The notes under the pieces were generated by a model. It did not search any database. It had not been told where the DNA came from and saw only the letters and a program-made list of their open reading frames with translations. From Marivivens sp. LCG002 (GTDB taxonomy: Bacteria; Pseudomonadota; Alphaproteobacteria; Rhodobacterales; Rhodobacteraceae): 64,000 nt of DNA. This document shows, one piece after another, positions 28,993 to 38,002 of this stretch; position 1 is the stretch's first letter; every line of letters starts with the position of its first letter. A program made the translations under genes and the position numbers. The stretch covers positions 107,001 to 171,000 of the forward strand of contig NZ_CP127166.1 in assembly GCF_030264275.1 (NCBI RefSeq). The letters run 5' to 3'.

Positions 28993-30273
28993 TCATCGGG
29001 GCGGACGGGGCGGGCCCGCATAATTGCCCACCATTTCGCATCCATATTTGATGCACTGGATGAACTTGCCACCCTGCTCCAGAACGCGGATCAGCGGCAT
29101 CATTGCGGATATGATGCGGCGACCCTTGTCAAAGTTGCCCTCGACCGCGCAGGCCCGCCATAGTGCAAGATGCTCTTGGGGAGGGAAATTGGAGCCGCCA
29201 CACACCCAGCTTTTGGCGCCCCATGCAAAGAACTCGAGCGCTTGGTCGTCCATGCCGCATGACATCTGGATATGCGGATAATCGCGCGCCAAGAGGTGCA
29301 CACGGTTGATATCCCCCGAGCTTTCCTTGATCGCGCAAAAATTCTTGCTGCGCCCCACTCGGTCGAGAAACTCTTCCCCCATGTTGACGCCCATTCGTCC
29401 CGGATAGTTGTAAAGCATGATCGGCAAATCGGCCGCACGGTCGATGGCAAGCGCGTTGAGGGCATTTTCCTGCTCGGTCGGAACCGAGTAGGGGGGCGAG
29501 CCGACGAGAATGCTATCCGCACCGATTTTGGCGGCGTGTTCGGCCATAGTGATCGAGTCCTCGAGACGGATCGCCACTGTGCCGATCATGAGATGCACGC
29601 GGTCTCCTATGATCTCTTTTGCAAAGCTCGCCATCTCCAACCGCTCTTGCATGGATTGGGCATAGTATTCGCCCGTGGAGCCGCCATTGATGATCCCATG
29701 AACGCCCGAAGCGATCAGATACTCGAAATGTGCGGCAAAGGCCTCGCGGTCGATGCTCCCATCTTCCCGATGCGGGGTGATGGCAGGGGTATAGAAGGTC
29801 ATCCCGGTCCGCGTGTGGTCGATCAAGAGCCGCCGCAGGCTTGGGGTCAGATACTCGTTGTCGGCCATTTCGCCGATGATTGCGTGGAAACGTTCATTCA
29901 TCAAAGCCCGCTCTGCGGCGTCGCCGTCACGGATTGCTTTGCGAAAGAGGGTTTGCGTATCTTTGAGCCGCATGATCTGGGAAGGCTTTGCGTTTTCGGC
30001 CGCGAGGCGCGAAACAGCGGCATAGATCATAGGCGCTGCCACAAAAAAGTTGCGCAACGTCTTGTGCGTCATCGGTGCCGCCTGGGCGTCGCGGTTCTGG
30101 TGAAGAACGATGTAATCTTCACCCGCAAGCTGCCGCAGTGTCTCGCGCAGGGGAGGGCGGGACATGCCGTATTCCTCTGCCAACGGGACTTCATCAAGAT
30201 AGGCGCCGGGCTCGAGATCTTAGGTCAGGATCCGTCGGCGCAAGTCGGAAAGACAATTCGTCTTTTTATTCAT
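28993..30273 (-). pseudogene. GntR regulator fused to a dihydrodipicolinate-synthase-like enzyme, with nonsense codons
   Basis: From ATG 30273 the frame reads MNKKTNCLSDLRRRILT, then TAA (30220-30222), then DLEPGAYLDEVPLAEEYGMSRPPLRETLRQL, a GntR winged helix. The FCD domain (FHAIIGEMADNEYLTPSLRRLLIDHTRTG) is cut short and continues in frame into a DHDPS-family enzyme (TPAITPHREDGSIDRE, GGSTGEYYAQSM, YNYPGRMG, the Schiff-base Lys in CAIKESSGD). A TGA at 28993-28995 is followed by sequence that still looks coding (ALNKDGKRQLEQVVRVLKRT). From an internal TTG at 30183, a 396-residue fusion could be made. Deletion-born chimera inferred. Confidence 0.8.
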
Positions 30274-30359
30274 GGGTCGTTCCGACATGAGGCATCCCCG
30301 CTCTGTTAGGATCGAGTCACTCGGCTTCGATCCGTCCCAGCGGTGTAGGCTGCATGAAC

Positions 30360-30391
30360 AAAAAAGTCCGCCACATGGTGCGCGGCGGGCT
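30360..30391 (-). terminator. Terminator of the aldo/keto reductase gene
   Basis: AGTCCGCC (30365-30372) pairs with GGCGGGCT (30384-30391) with one G-T pair. On the minus strand the stem is followed by TTTTTT, 34 bp past the reductase stop. Confidence 0.7.
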
Positions 30392-30424
30392 CTGTGACGA
30401 TCTTATGATAATAAAACCAGTTTG

Positions 30425-31387
30425 TTACCCTGGATTATAGACACGGTTCGCCTCTGGGTCTTCGGTTTCGTAAGGCAGCGCATCGAGTTCATCCCAAAGA
30501 GCTTGCGGTATGTCCATGCTCGCCCATTCAAGGGTCTGGGCGATGCGCTCGGGCTTGGTCACGCCGAGCATGGTCGACGTCACGGAAGGCTGTCGCATCG
30601 AAAACTGGAGCGCAACCGCCCCAGGTGCCACGCCGTGTTGAGCGCAAAGCTCCTCGATGCGGCGCACAGGTTCGAGCGCCTTCTGATCCACATCCTGATA
30701 TGTGACTTTCTGCGTAACCGCACTGCCCTTGGCGAGAACACCGCCTGCAAACGGGGCGGCGTTCAGAATGGCGATACCTTGTGCATGCGCATAGTCGAAC
30801 ATTTCGGCCGCAGATCGGTTAAGAACCGTCATACGGTTGTGGCTGATCAAAGCGTCGAAAGGATAGGCGCGAAGGATCGGGAACATGATGTCGACACGGC
30901 CCATGGCAAGCCCGACCGCATCGACAAGACCTTCTTCCTTGAGCTTGAACAACTCGTCCAAAGCGCCGCCCTCTTTGGTGATCTCGGTGAGGTCCCGCGC
31001 ATGTTCGGGGTCGTGGAGGTGCAAAAGGGGAATGCGGTCAAGACCAAGACGGGCAGTGCTTTCCTCAAAGGACTGGCGCGCGCGCGCCGCATCGAACCGA
31101 CGCGTTTCCATATCGCGGTCAAGCTTTGTCGAGAGCACGAAGCCATGGGGAAGGCCCCCGCGTTCGCGAATGACCTGACCGATCCGTTCTTCGCTTCGCC
31201 CGAAACCATAGTTGTTCGACGTATCGAGTAGGTTTGCAGGTCCATCGAAAACCGCCCTAACGGTTTCGCGTGCCCGCTCTTCGCTCACGGAATATCCATA
31301 AGTCTCGGGCATATCTCCAAGACCCGAACCGCCAAAACAGATGGGCGTAACGCTTAGACCCGTCGATCCGATAGGTTTCTTTTGCAT
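30425..31387 (-). CDS. Aldo/keto reductase (D-threo-aldose 1-dehydrogenase-like)
   Basis: A 320-residue AKR. LLDTSNNYGFGRSEERIG contains the catalytic Asp and Tyr, VLSTKLDRD the Lys and LLHLHDPEHA the active-site His. The C-terminal NAAPFAGGVLAKGS and STMLGVTKPERIAQT bind NAD(P). The sequence is closest in style to the L-fucose/D-threo-aldose dehydrogenase branch. It is intact, unlike the neighbouring operon at 26.2-30.3 kb, and has its own terminator. Confidence 0.88.
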   Translation of the reverse strand: MQKKPIGSTGLSVTPICFGGSGLGDMPETYGYSVSEERARETVRAVFDGPANLLDTSNNYGFGRSEERIGQVIRERGGLPHGFVLSTKLDRDMETRRFDAARARQSFEESTARLGLDRIPLLHLHDPEHARDLTEITKEGGALDELFKLKEEGLVDAVGLAMGRVDIMFPILRAYPFDALISHNRMTVLNRSAAEMFDYAHAQGIAILNAAPFAGGVLAKGSAVTQKVTYQDVDQKALEPVRRIEELCAQHGVAPGAVALQFSMRQPSVTSTMLGVTKPERIAQTLEWASMDIPQALWDELDALPYETEDPEANRVYNPG

Positions 31388-31506
31388 CTAATGTCCTCCC
31401 TCGGGCATCGCGATCAAGGACGAAGCCGCTGTCGGGGATGCCCTTGATTACCTATTCAAGTTTGATCTTGGTCCAACTTGAAGACAAGCACAAAGCCGGA
31501 AATGCG

Positions 31507-32052
31507 CTAGGCTGCGTTCTTCCAATTCATGGGCGTGACGTAGACGACGTTATCGCCCGCCGCGACCATGACTTCACCATCCTGAACATTGATCTGGAGC
31601 TTCATCGTCCGATCCGCCAAGGCGGCAAGAGAGGTCATCTCCGGATCAGACAGGAAGAAAACAGCAAGATTGTCGAAACGCGTGGTCTGCCCCTGGATTT
31701 TGTCCCACCACACTTCTGCGGCTTTGCCACCATAAGCATAGACCAGCACCTGACGGGATTTGCTACAGGACTGGCGGATTACCTTTTCGCTCGGAAGGCC
31801 AAGCGAAACCCAAACCTCGAGCTCGCCGCTAAAGCTTTTCTGCCAGATGTCGGGTTCGTCATCGGTCGAGAGACCTTTGGTCATTTCCATCTGTTCATGT
31901 GCATTCAAGGCAAAGGCAACCAAACGCAGCATCATCCGCTCGTCGGTTTCCGAAGGGTGCTTGGCCACGGTGAGCTTGTGCGTTTCATAGTAGTGGCGGT
32001 CCATATCCGAGACGGACATCTCCACTTTGTAAATCGTCGCTTTCTGGGCCAT
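31507..32052 (-). CDS. YaeQ family protein
   Basis: A 181-residue protein starting MAQKATIYKVEMSVSDMDRHYYETHKLTVA, the conserved YaeQ N-terminus, with DEPDIWQKSFSGELEVWVSLGLPSEK in the middle. YaeQ has a PD-(D/E)XK nuclease-like fold, but its role is not established. ATG 32052 is used over a GTG one codon earlier. It is probably monocistronic. Confidence 0.9.
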   Translation of the reverse strand: MAQKATIYKVEMSVSDMDRHYYETHKLTVAKHPSETDERMMLRLVAFALNAHEQMEMTKGLSTDDEPDIWQKSFSGELEVWVSLGLPSEKVIRQSCSKSRQVLVYAYGGKAAEVWWDKIQGQTTRFDNLAVFFLSDPEMTSLAALADRTMKLQINVQDGEVMVAAGDNVVYVTPMNWKNAA

Positions 32053-32175
32053 CACGGTCTCCGTGTCTGAGGCGCTGTTCGGGGCCCTGTTACGCCTATT
32101 GCAAAGCGATTACCAATCTTTCAGGCAAAGAATGTTTCTGCGAACCATCACAAGGGACATCTACGTATCTTGTCG

Positions 32176-33147
32176 TTAAGGGGAAAACATTGCGAGAGTG
32201 ATGCGCGAGACCCGCTTGTCCTGACCAAAATCTATGTCGATCATCCACTCGGAACGAACCCCTTGCTGATCGGAACAGGCGTCGATGGAGAAGCTGTCGG
32301 CGGTCGGATCGTATCCCAGCGGGACACGGCCCAAAAGTCGGATGACCTCGCCGCGTGTGAGACCGACTTTCAATCCCGAACGGGTGGCCCATGTCGGTAA
32401 CTCCGAGGACATTGCAACGATCTCGTCTTCGAAAATATCGATCGTCATGTCGACCAACGTAAGCCGATCGATTGGTATGCCAGACCCTTGAACAGGCTCG
32501 GGCGAGCCGAGTTTTCCCAACATGCTCAAAGGATCACCCAAGCGTAGTCCGCCAAGACTGAATTCGGACGGCGACAGGCAAGTTTCGAGGTTGGTATCGC
32601 GAAGTGTCGATGATGACGTCGGCTGGACAAGATCAGACACCCAAGACAAGGAATATTGATCCCAAGACTGGTTTGCTGCGACTTTGAGGTCGTAAAGTCC
32701 GCCTCCAAAACCATAGGTCACTGTTTCGGGGCGGCACTCGAAATATGCTATCTGCTCGCCCAAGTGCATCACCTCGACCCAGCCGAAACGTCTTAGCTCC
32801 TGTTGCGCTTCTTCGTCGGAAAAAGGCCGTTCAAAGCCGCCGCCTACGGTGTAGGAATAGTCACCATTATAGAACGTGACTTCTTCGTAGATCGACCTTC
32901 CCAAACCGGGCCAAGGTTCAAAATCAACCCGCTCGACAGGGCTCGACAGCTCGAGCTCAGGGGGGCTCCCGATCGAACCGTAGGAATATGAGACATTGCG
33001 GTCGTCAAAACAGACCGCGACTTCGGTGTTACGACCCTCTATTTGGCAGGTGTTAAAAGCCTCGGTGCCTTGGGGACAACCAGCAAAAACTTGGGTCGCA
33101 GAGAAAACCCCGACATGCGCGATAGCGATAAGCCGCGTCCCGACCAT
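32176..33147 (-). CDS. Secreted hypothetical protein with SmpA/BamE-like repeats
   Basis: About 323 residues, starting at ATG 33147 behind AAAAGGA, with a signal peptide (VGTRLIAIAHVGVFSATQVFAG). The mature N-terminal half is rich in Tyr, Gly and Ser (VTFYNGDYSYTVGGGFERPF) with conserved-looking cysteines. The C-terminal half has two segments resembling the SmpA/OmlA pattern (GLRLGDPLSMLGKLGSPE and GLKVGLTRGEVIRLLGRVP). No family is recognised for the whole. It lies 97 bp downstream of a hybrid histidine kinase on the same strand and may be part of its signalling path. Confidence 0.65.
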   Translation of the reverse strand: MVGTRLIAIAHVGVFSATQVFAGCPQGTEAFNTCQIEGRNTEVAVCFDDRNVSYSYGSIGSPPELELSSPVERVDFEPWPGLGRSIYEEVTFYNGDYSYTVGGGFERPFSDEEAQQELRRFGWVEVMHLGEQIAYFECRPETVTYGFGGGLYDLKVAANQSWDQYSLSWVSDLVQPTSSSTLRDTNLETCLSPSEFSLGGLRLGDPLSMLGKLGSPEPVQGSGIPIDRLTLVDMTIDIFEDEIVAMSSELPTWATRSGLKVGLTRGEVIRLLGRVPLGYDPTADSFSIDACSDQQGVRSEWMIDIDFGQDKRVSRITLAMFSP

Positions 33148-33243
33148 TCTCATCGTCCTTTTCGGCAGAAATTCGGTCATGTGAATAGTGCGCGGCTCTG
33201 CTTCATACTCAAGACCGAAAATCTTCCGTTCATTGGATCTTCG

Positions 33244-35706
33244 CTAGCTTTCGTTCAAAATCCGCTTCAGGAGAGCTCCCGTCAAAGGCTTGATGAAAAC
33301 GTCATTTGCACCCGCCGCAACGAAGCGGGCATGAACGCCCGGATCAAGCGAGGCCGTCAAACCTATGATATTCGCGTTGGGCAATCGCCCCCGAACCGAG
33401 CTCGCAAATTCGGCTCCGTCCCCATCCGGAAGGTTGCCATCAAGAAAAACGAGGTCAGGTTCATACTCTTGCAGTAGCTCTGCGGACTGTTCGAGCGTCG
33501 GCGCCCAGATCGCGCTCAGTCCGTTCGATCTGAAGAGCGCCATGGTTACTTCTGCCAACAAGTCACTGTCTTCTACAAGCAAGGCTGTCTTGAAGACGGG
33601 GGCGGGTTCCACGGCTGGCAAGACATGTTGATGGGCTCGCTCGAACTCGAATGTCAGACTGAAAGCCGTCCCGACCCCTATTTCTGTTTCGAATTCTATC
33701 CGGCTTCCCAAAGCACCTGCCAAAGTTTGCGCAATATAGAACCCCAAGCCTGATCCCGGCTCTTTGGAAAAAACACCGCAACCCTCTCTGTTGAACGGAT
33801 CGAAAAGTTTCTCGCGAAGCGCCAGAGGGATTCCGCATCCATCATCTTCGATAACCGCGTGAACCTTTAATCTATCTTCCGATAGGTGTTCTGCGTCGAC
33901 CCTGACCGTGATGTTGCTCGCCCCCGAATGGATGATTGAATTGCGCAAGATATTCGAAAAAATCTGGAGCAATAATCGTTTGTCGGTCCTGATCCATAAC
34001 GCACCCGATTGCTTTGCTTGTATGTTTAGGGCAAGGTTCCTCTTGTGTGCATCCGGGAGGAACGCTTCGATCAAGTGTTCGACTTCAACAGCCAAATCAA
34101 ACTCGTCACTTGCAAGAGAACGGCTTTCATCCTTTCCGAGGATCAAAGTCATATCGTCCATGATTTTCAACAGTTGATCCGCAAGTCCGTTCAGCCGTGA
34201 GAAAATTTTGTCAGGGCCATCCAGGCTTTGTAAACCCAACTCGATATTCTGTTTAAGTAGCGACGCAGGATGACGCATTTCATGCGAAATGACGGCAAGC
34301 ATCAGATTTCGCTTTGTCTCGGCATTTTGCAACGCTTCGTTCGACTCTTTCAAAGCAAGCTGGATCTCGTGAAGCTCGGTCACATCAACGATCGTTCCAA
34401 AAAGGGCCAACTTGCCCGAGTATGTGTGATCGAGCTTGATAAAGAGCCGAAAAAGCTGACCCTTGCGTTGTGGATCAGATGACCCAAGAAACAACGATTT
34501 CTCAATCGAGGTGCCGACCCGTGCCTCCAGAATCGTGTTTTCGATCTCTCGTCTTTGATCTTTTTCCAGCCGATCAAATAGTGCTGCAAATCCTGTCGCA
34601 TCGCTCACACCAAGCATTTTCTGCGCCGATGGGTCGAACTCTGCGACGTTGAGCTCGGGCGAGTAGAAAAAGAACCCGATCCTAGAAAGTTCCTGCGATT
34701 CAAAGAGTTTTTTCAGATTCTTGCGCCGCACCCTCAATTTCCAATTCCTCTCGACGAGGATCATATCGACAATTGCGATTGTCACGAGGCTAAGCGTGGT
34801 AGTGACCGATATTCCGACAAACTCGTCTGTCAGGGCGCTACTCGTAACCAGGTAGGAAATGCTTCCGGCAAGTGTCGCAATGAGCGCGGTGTTTAGAATG
34901 AATATGGCCCTGAACAGAAGTGCTCCGATCAAGAACGCCGTATCCGGGATCGGGATTTGCATCTCGAACTTGAGCACGGCCAGAAGAGCAAAGGCAGCCA
35001 TTGATCCGGGCACCACGAAGAAAGATTGCCTCTTCAGCGGCAGGGTTACGACGATGGCGGAAACAGTGGTGACGAGAGAGGACCCTCGAACCGATTGGGT
35101 GAGACTTGAAAACAAAATCGGCAATGTACTCGAGTCGTTGGCCCCGTGGTCCAAGAGTTGGCCAATAGCATAGGTAATGACGACACCCCCGAACCCTCCG
35201 ACACCGATGATCCCGAAGAGGACGATGATAAAACGCGTGTCATAATTCAGGCGCTCGAAGATTTTTGATTGGCTCTCGACCAACACAAGGCTGGCTTTGC
35301 CCAAACCCAACGCAATCAGTAGGCTGACTGTCATATCGAGGAAGGCGAAGAACCAAAATCGGTTTGGGATACTTTGGTGATCATAAAGTTGGATTGTTTT
35401 GGCAAAAATAAATCCCATCGCGAATAGGACGAGGCCGAACAAAAGGCGTTCTTTGGGAAAAAGATATATAAAAAGGACGAGAATAAGTGCAGACGCTTGC
35501 CCTACAGGTGCAAGTTCGAAGGACAACAAGTGTTCAAAGGGTCGCTCATAAGTGCCGGCATGGACAGACAACAAGAGCGCCAACCCCGCCAGTGCGAGAT
35601 AAAAGCGCCAGAAATGGAGCGCGATAAATTTACGCAACTCGACCGCTCTTGGGACAGCGAGAAGAGAGAAAGCGACCGATAGCGACGGCGTTTGTGGAAT
35701 ATCCAT
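33244..35706 (-). CDS. Hybrid sensor histidine kinase, multi-pass membrane sensor
   Basis: An 820-residue protein. About eight hydrophobic segments fill residues 30-320 (FYLALAGLALLLSV, FIIVLFGIIGVGGFGGVV and others), with no recognised MASE signature. A PAS-like region follows, then HisKA (VISHEMRHPASLL), HATPase (DDGCGIPLALREKLFDPF, GSGLGFYIAQTLAG) and a C-terminal receiver (ALLVEDSDLL, FLDGNLPDGDG, FIKPLTG). It autophosphorylates and passes phosphate to its own receiver; the output partner is not encoded next to it. ATG 35706 is chosen (MDIPQTPSLS) just after a hairpin. Confidence 0.88.
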   Translation of the reverse strand: MDIPQTPSLSVAFSLLAVPRAVELRKFIALHFWRFYLALAGLALLLSVHAGTYERPFEHLLSFELAPVGQASALILVLFIYLFPKERLLFGLVLFAMGFIFAKTIQLYDHQSIPNRFWFFAFLDMTVSLLIALGLGKASLVLVESQSKIFERLNYDTRFIIVLFGIIGVGGFGGVVITYAIGQLLDHGANDSSTLPILFSSLTQSVRGSSLVTTVSAIVVTLPLKRQSFFVVPGSMAAFALLAVLKFEMQIPIPDTAFLIGALLFRAIFILNTALIATLAGSISYLVTSSALTDEFVGISVTTTLSLVTIAIVDMILVERNWKLRVRRKNLKKLFESQELSRIGFFFYSPELNVAEFDPSAQKMLGVSDATGFAALFDRLEKDQRREIENTILEARVGTSIEKSLFLGSSDPQRKGQLFRLFIKLDHTYSGKLALFGTIVDVTELHEIQLALKESNEALQNAETKRNLMLAVISHEMRHPASLLKQNIELGLQSLDGPDKIFSRLNGLADQLLKIMDDMTLILGKDESRSLASDEFDLAVEVEHLIEAFLPDAHKRNLALNIQAKQSGALWIRTDKRLLLQIFSNILRNSIIHSGASNITVRVDAEHLSEDRLKVHAVIEDDGCGIPLALREKLFDPFNREGCGVFSKEPGSGLGFYIAQTLAGALGSRIEFETEIGVGTAFSLTFEFERAHQHVLPAVEPAPVFKTALLVEDSDLLAEVTMALFRSNGLSAIWAPTLEQSAELLQEYEPDLVFLDGNLPDGDGAEFASSVRGRLPNANIIGLTASLDPGVHARFVAAGANDVFIKPLTGALLKRILNES

Positions 35707-35711
35707 GAATG

Positions 35712-35728
35712 TACCCCATTTTGGGGTA
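35712..35728 (-). promoter_or_regulatory. Small hairpin/inverted repeat at the kinase translation start
   Basis: TACCCCA and TGGGGTA form a perfect 7-bp inverted repeat with a three-base spacer, ending six bases before the kinase ATG. The only purine-rich ribosome site candidate (GGGG) lies inside it, so it may hide the site or serve as an operator. Confidence 0.45.
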
Positions 35729-35841
35729 GTCACGTTCCACCGTCATAAAAGTTTCAGCGCGATCGCGATTTTATCAGAAAAATTTATTTAGGTCGGCTGA
35801 TCCGTTCCTTTTTCAAAGTCTTAGTTGTCCAGGTTGAAAAG

Positions 35842-35873
35842 AAAATGCGCTGGCTGAGGGTATGCCCTCAGCC
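35842..35873 (-). terminator. Terminator of the TetR-amidohydrolase-DUF3237 operon
   Basis: GGCTGAGGG pairs perfectly with CCCTCAGCC around a four-base loop, 11 bp after the DUF3237 stop. On the minus strand AGCGCATTTTCTTTTC follows, a moderate T tract. Confidence 0.75.
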
Positions 35874-35883
35874 GTTCCAAGAA

Positions 35884-36363
35884 CTAAATCACAGCATGCC
35901 AAAGCTCGATATAGACAGCGCTTTCATCATCGGCCGGAGCGAACGCGGTTCCGAAAAGGACCATGTCGCCCAACGTTTGGTGAGGGCCGAACGGAGCTTC
36001 GAATTCGGCTTTCGTGCGCCCGTGATAGCTTCCGTCGGGCTGGGGTGACATTCGCCCTGAGTTATGCACCATGACTATCGTTCCATCGTCAAGCTGCAGA
36101 AAATAGCGCGCTTCTATCTCATAGGTGCCATCAGCAAGCCTTCGGGCGAAATCCGCACCCCCGGGCAGGATCTTGGCCCGCCATGTTTCGGCAATGGCCT
36201 CGCCTCCCGTGATCGGGAAAAGCGCCCGTCCAGTCCCGCGTGTGGTTTCGAATTCGGTAGGCGCGGCAATATCCGCACGTATCGAGCAAAGACGCCTCAG
36301 GCGCGGCGCTCCGGGAGACGAGGCCGCGCCGAGGGTCGTGACATCAGGGCACTCAGTGCTCAT
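35884..36363 (-). CDS. DUF3237 family protein
   Basis: A 159-residue protein with the DUF3237 pattern: LCSIRADIAAPTEFETTRGTGRALFPITGG at the N-terminus, AKILPGGADFARRLADGTYEIEARYFLQLDDG in the middle and the MVHNSGRM segment. Function unknown; a small lipocalin-like barrel is expected from the family. It overlaps the amidohydrolase 3' end by 11 bp, so they are co-expressed, suggesting a role in handling the same compound. No signal peptide. Confidence 0.85.
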   Translation of the reverse strand: MSTECPDVTTLGAASSPGAPRLRRLCSIRADIAAPTEFETTRGTGRALFPITGGEAIAETWRAKILPGGADFARRLADGTYEIEARYFLQLDDGTIVMVHNSGRMSPQPDGSYHGRTKAEFEAPFGPHQTLGDMVLFGTAFAPADDESAVYIELWHAVI

Positions 36364-38002
36364 ATGTCACCCGACCGTCAAAGACTGTTAGATCAACATG
36401 CATCGCGCCGATCTGGTCGAAAGGCGTGCTTTCAATATCGCCGGAAAGAAGGGCAAGGTCTGCCTTGAGACCCTTGCGGATCATACCAGTGAGGTTTTCT
36501 GCATAGCCGACATAGGCCCCGTTGCGGGTATAGGCGGCTAGAACATCATGCAGATCGATCCTCTCGTCGGCTTGGCTTGCCGCCCAGGTTTTTCGGGTCA
36601 TTGCTGCCTGAATCCCACTGAGTGGACAGATCGACACAATCGGCCAGTCTGAAGAAAACGCCAATGTCGCGCCGGTCTCGGCAATGCTGCGCCATGCATA
36701 GGCGAGACGCGCGCGCTCAGGGCCGATGCCTTGTGTTGTTTCATCCTCTTTGATCGGGGCATGGGGCGGTTGCATCGACGCGACGACCCCAAGTTCAGCA
36801 AAGCGACGAAGATCGTCGGGATGCAGCATTTCAACATGTTCGATGCGGTGACGCCTGTCCCTTGGGCCATTGGTCTTTGCCGCTGCTTCATAGCCGTCAA
36901 GGGCAAGCCGCACTGCAGCGTCACCGATCGCATGGATCGCGATTTGCATACCGCGACGGTCGATCTCGATCGCTGCGGCGATAAAGTTCTCGCGCGTAAA
37001 GAGCATATCCCCACAATGCCCCTCGCGGTTCGAATAGGGTTCGAGCATCGCCGCAGTGCCACTCGCGATAACGCCATCAAGAAAGATTTTCACAAAGCCG
37101 CAATTGAGCGTTTCGCCTTGGAAATCTCGGGTCATCGCCGAAGCTCGGTCAAGCTCGGACAAGTCCATCTCAGCGGTAAGGTGAAGCGGCACTCTGATGC
37201 GGGAAATAAGATCCCCCTCGGCCTCTATCTCGCGCAAAATTTCGAGCATGTAGCGGTTGCCGTCCATATTATGCATCGTCGTAATGCCATGACGCGCAGC
37301 GTGCCGTATTCCAACTTTGAGCGTTTCGCGATCCTCGCGCCGCTCGGCATCGGTCGGGGGCACGGGTGGCTCGATACCTGACATGCCGTGGGATTCCCGC
37401 CCGCCGACATTGCGTAGATCCATAACGGGGAGCATGGCGAGCTTTTCGTGTAATTCACCCGTCGCAAGACCGTCAGAACCCATGACGACCTCGTTACCGC
37501 GCGGAAGTTCGCGGCCATGTAGGAGACCGGCCGCTTCGAGCGCCGCTGTATTTGCCCAAGCGGTATGAAAGTCATAGGCCATGATCATCAAAGGGCGATC
37601 CGGGCAAATTTCATCGAGAATATGGCGCGTGAGAGGATGGTCCGGCGCAATTATTCCGTATCCCGCCCCCTGGCCCAGAAGAAGTGTCAAATGCGGGTGC
37701 TTGGCGGCGTAATCCCGAACGGCTTGGGTCAGCGCCGTTTTGCCACTCACACGATCTGCGCGGATAACTGTTTCATTATAGCCGCCCATAAACAGGTGCA
37801 CGTGGGATTCGATAAACCCCGGTAAGAGCGTGCGACCGTTGCCATCGAGATGACGCGTCACGGGGCCCGAAAATGCGATGATTTCTGCGTCGGAACCGAC
37901 TGCGATAATTCTATCATCTTTAACCGCAACCGCTGTGGCGCGGGGCGAATTCGGGTCCATCGTCAAGACGCTTGCATTGGTGACAATCAGGCTGGCGCTC
38001 AT
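36353..38002 (-). CDS. Amidohydrolase family protein (YtcJ/Amidohydro_3 type)
   Basis: A 549-residue metal-dependent hydrolase. FIESHVHLFMGGYNE has the HxH metal motif, IAIHAIGDAAVRLALDGYE and RHRIEHVEMLHPDDLRRF supply further histidines, and FSSDWPIVSICPLSGIQAAMTR the terminal Asp. It is related to YtcJ and N-substituted formamide deformylase-like enzymes. The substrate is probably an amide or carbamoyl compound, perhaps imported by the divergent ABC system. It overlaps the TetR stop by four bases. Confidence 0.88.
   Translation of the reverse strand: MSASLIVTNASVLTMDPNSPRATAVAVKDDRIIAVGSDAEIIAFSGPVTRHLDGNGRTLLPGFIESHVHLFMGGYNETVIRADRVSGKTALTQAVRDYAAKHPHLTLLLGQGAGYGIIAPDHPLTRHILDEICPDRPLMIMAYDFHTAWANTAALEAAGLLHGRELPRGNEVVMGSDGLATGELHEKLAMLPVMDLRNVGGRESHGMSGIEPPVPPTDAERREDRETLKVGIRHAARHGITTMHNMDGNRYMLEILREIEAEGDLISRIRVPLHLTAEMDLSELDRASAMTRDFQGETLNCGFVKIFLDGVIASGTAAMLEPYSNREGHCGDMLFTRENFIAAAIEIDRRGMQIAIHAIGDAAVRLALDGYEAAAKTNGPRDRRHRIEHVEMLHPDDLRRFAELGVVASMQPPHAPIKEDETTQGIGPERARLAYAWRSIAETGATLAFSSDWPIVSICPLSGIQAAMTRKTWAASQADERIDLHDVLAAYTRNGAYVGYAENLTGMIRKGLKADLALLSGDIESTPFDQIGAMHVDLTVFDGRVTYEH

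Noticed and set aside
28993-28995. TGA in the DHDPS-like region read as selenocysteine
   Set aside because: It lies near the C-terminus away from the active site, in a gene with another nonsense codon and in a decaying operon; no SECIS-like context was evident.
26230-30273. Treating all breaks as sequencing error
   Set aside because: Single-base losses could be errors, but in-frame stops, an internal deletion and a gene fusion in the same operon, with intact neighbours, favour real decay.
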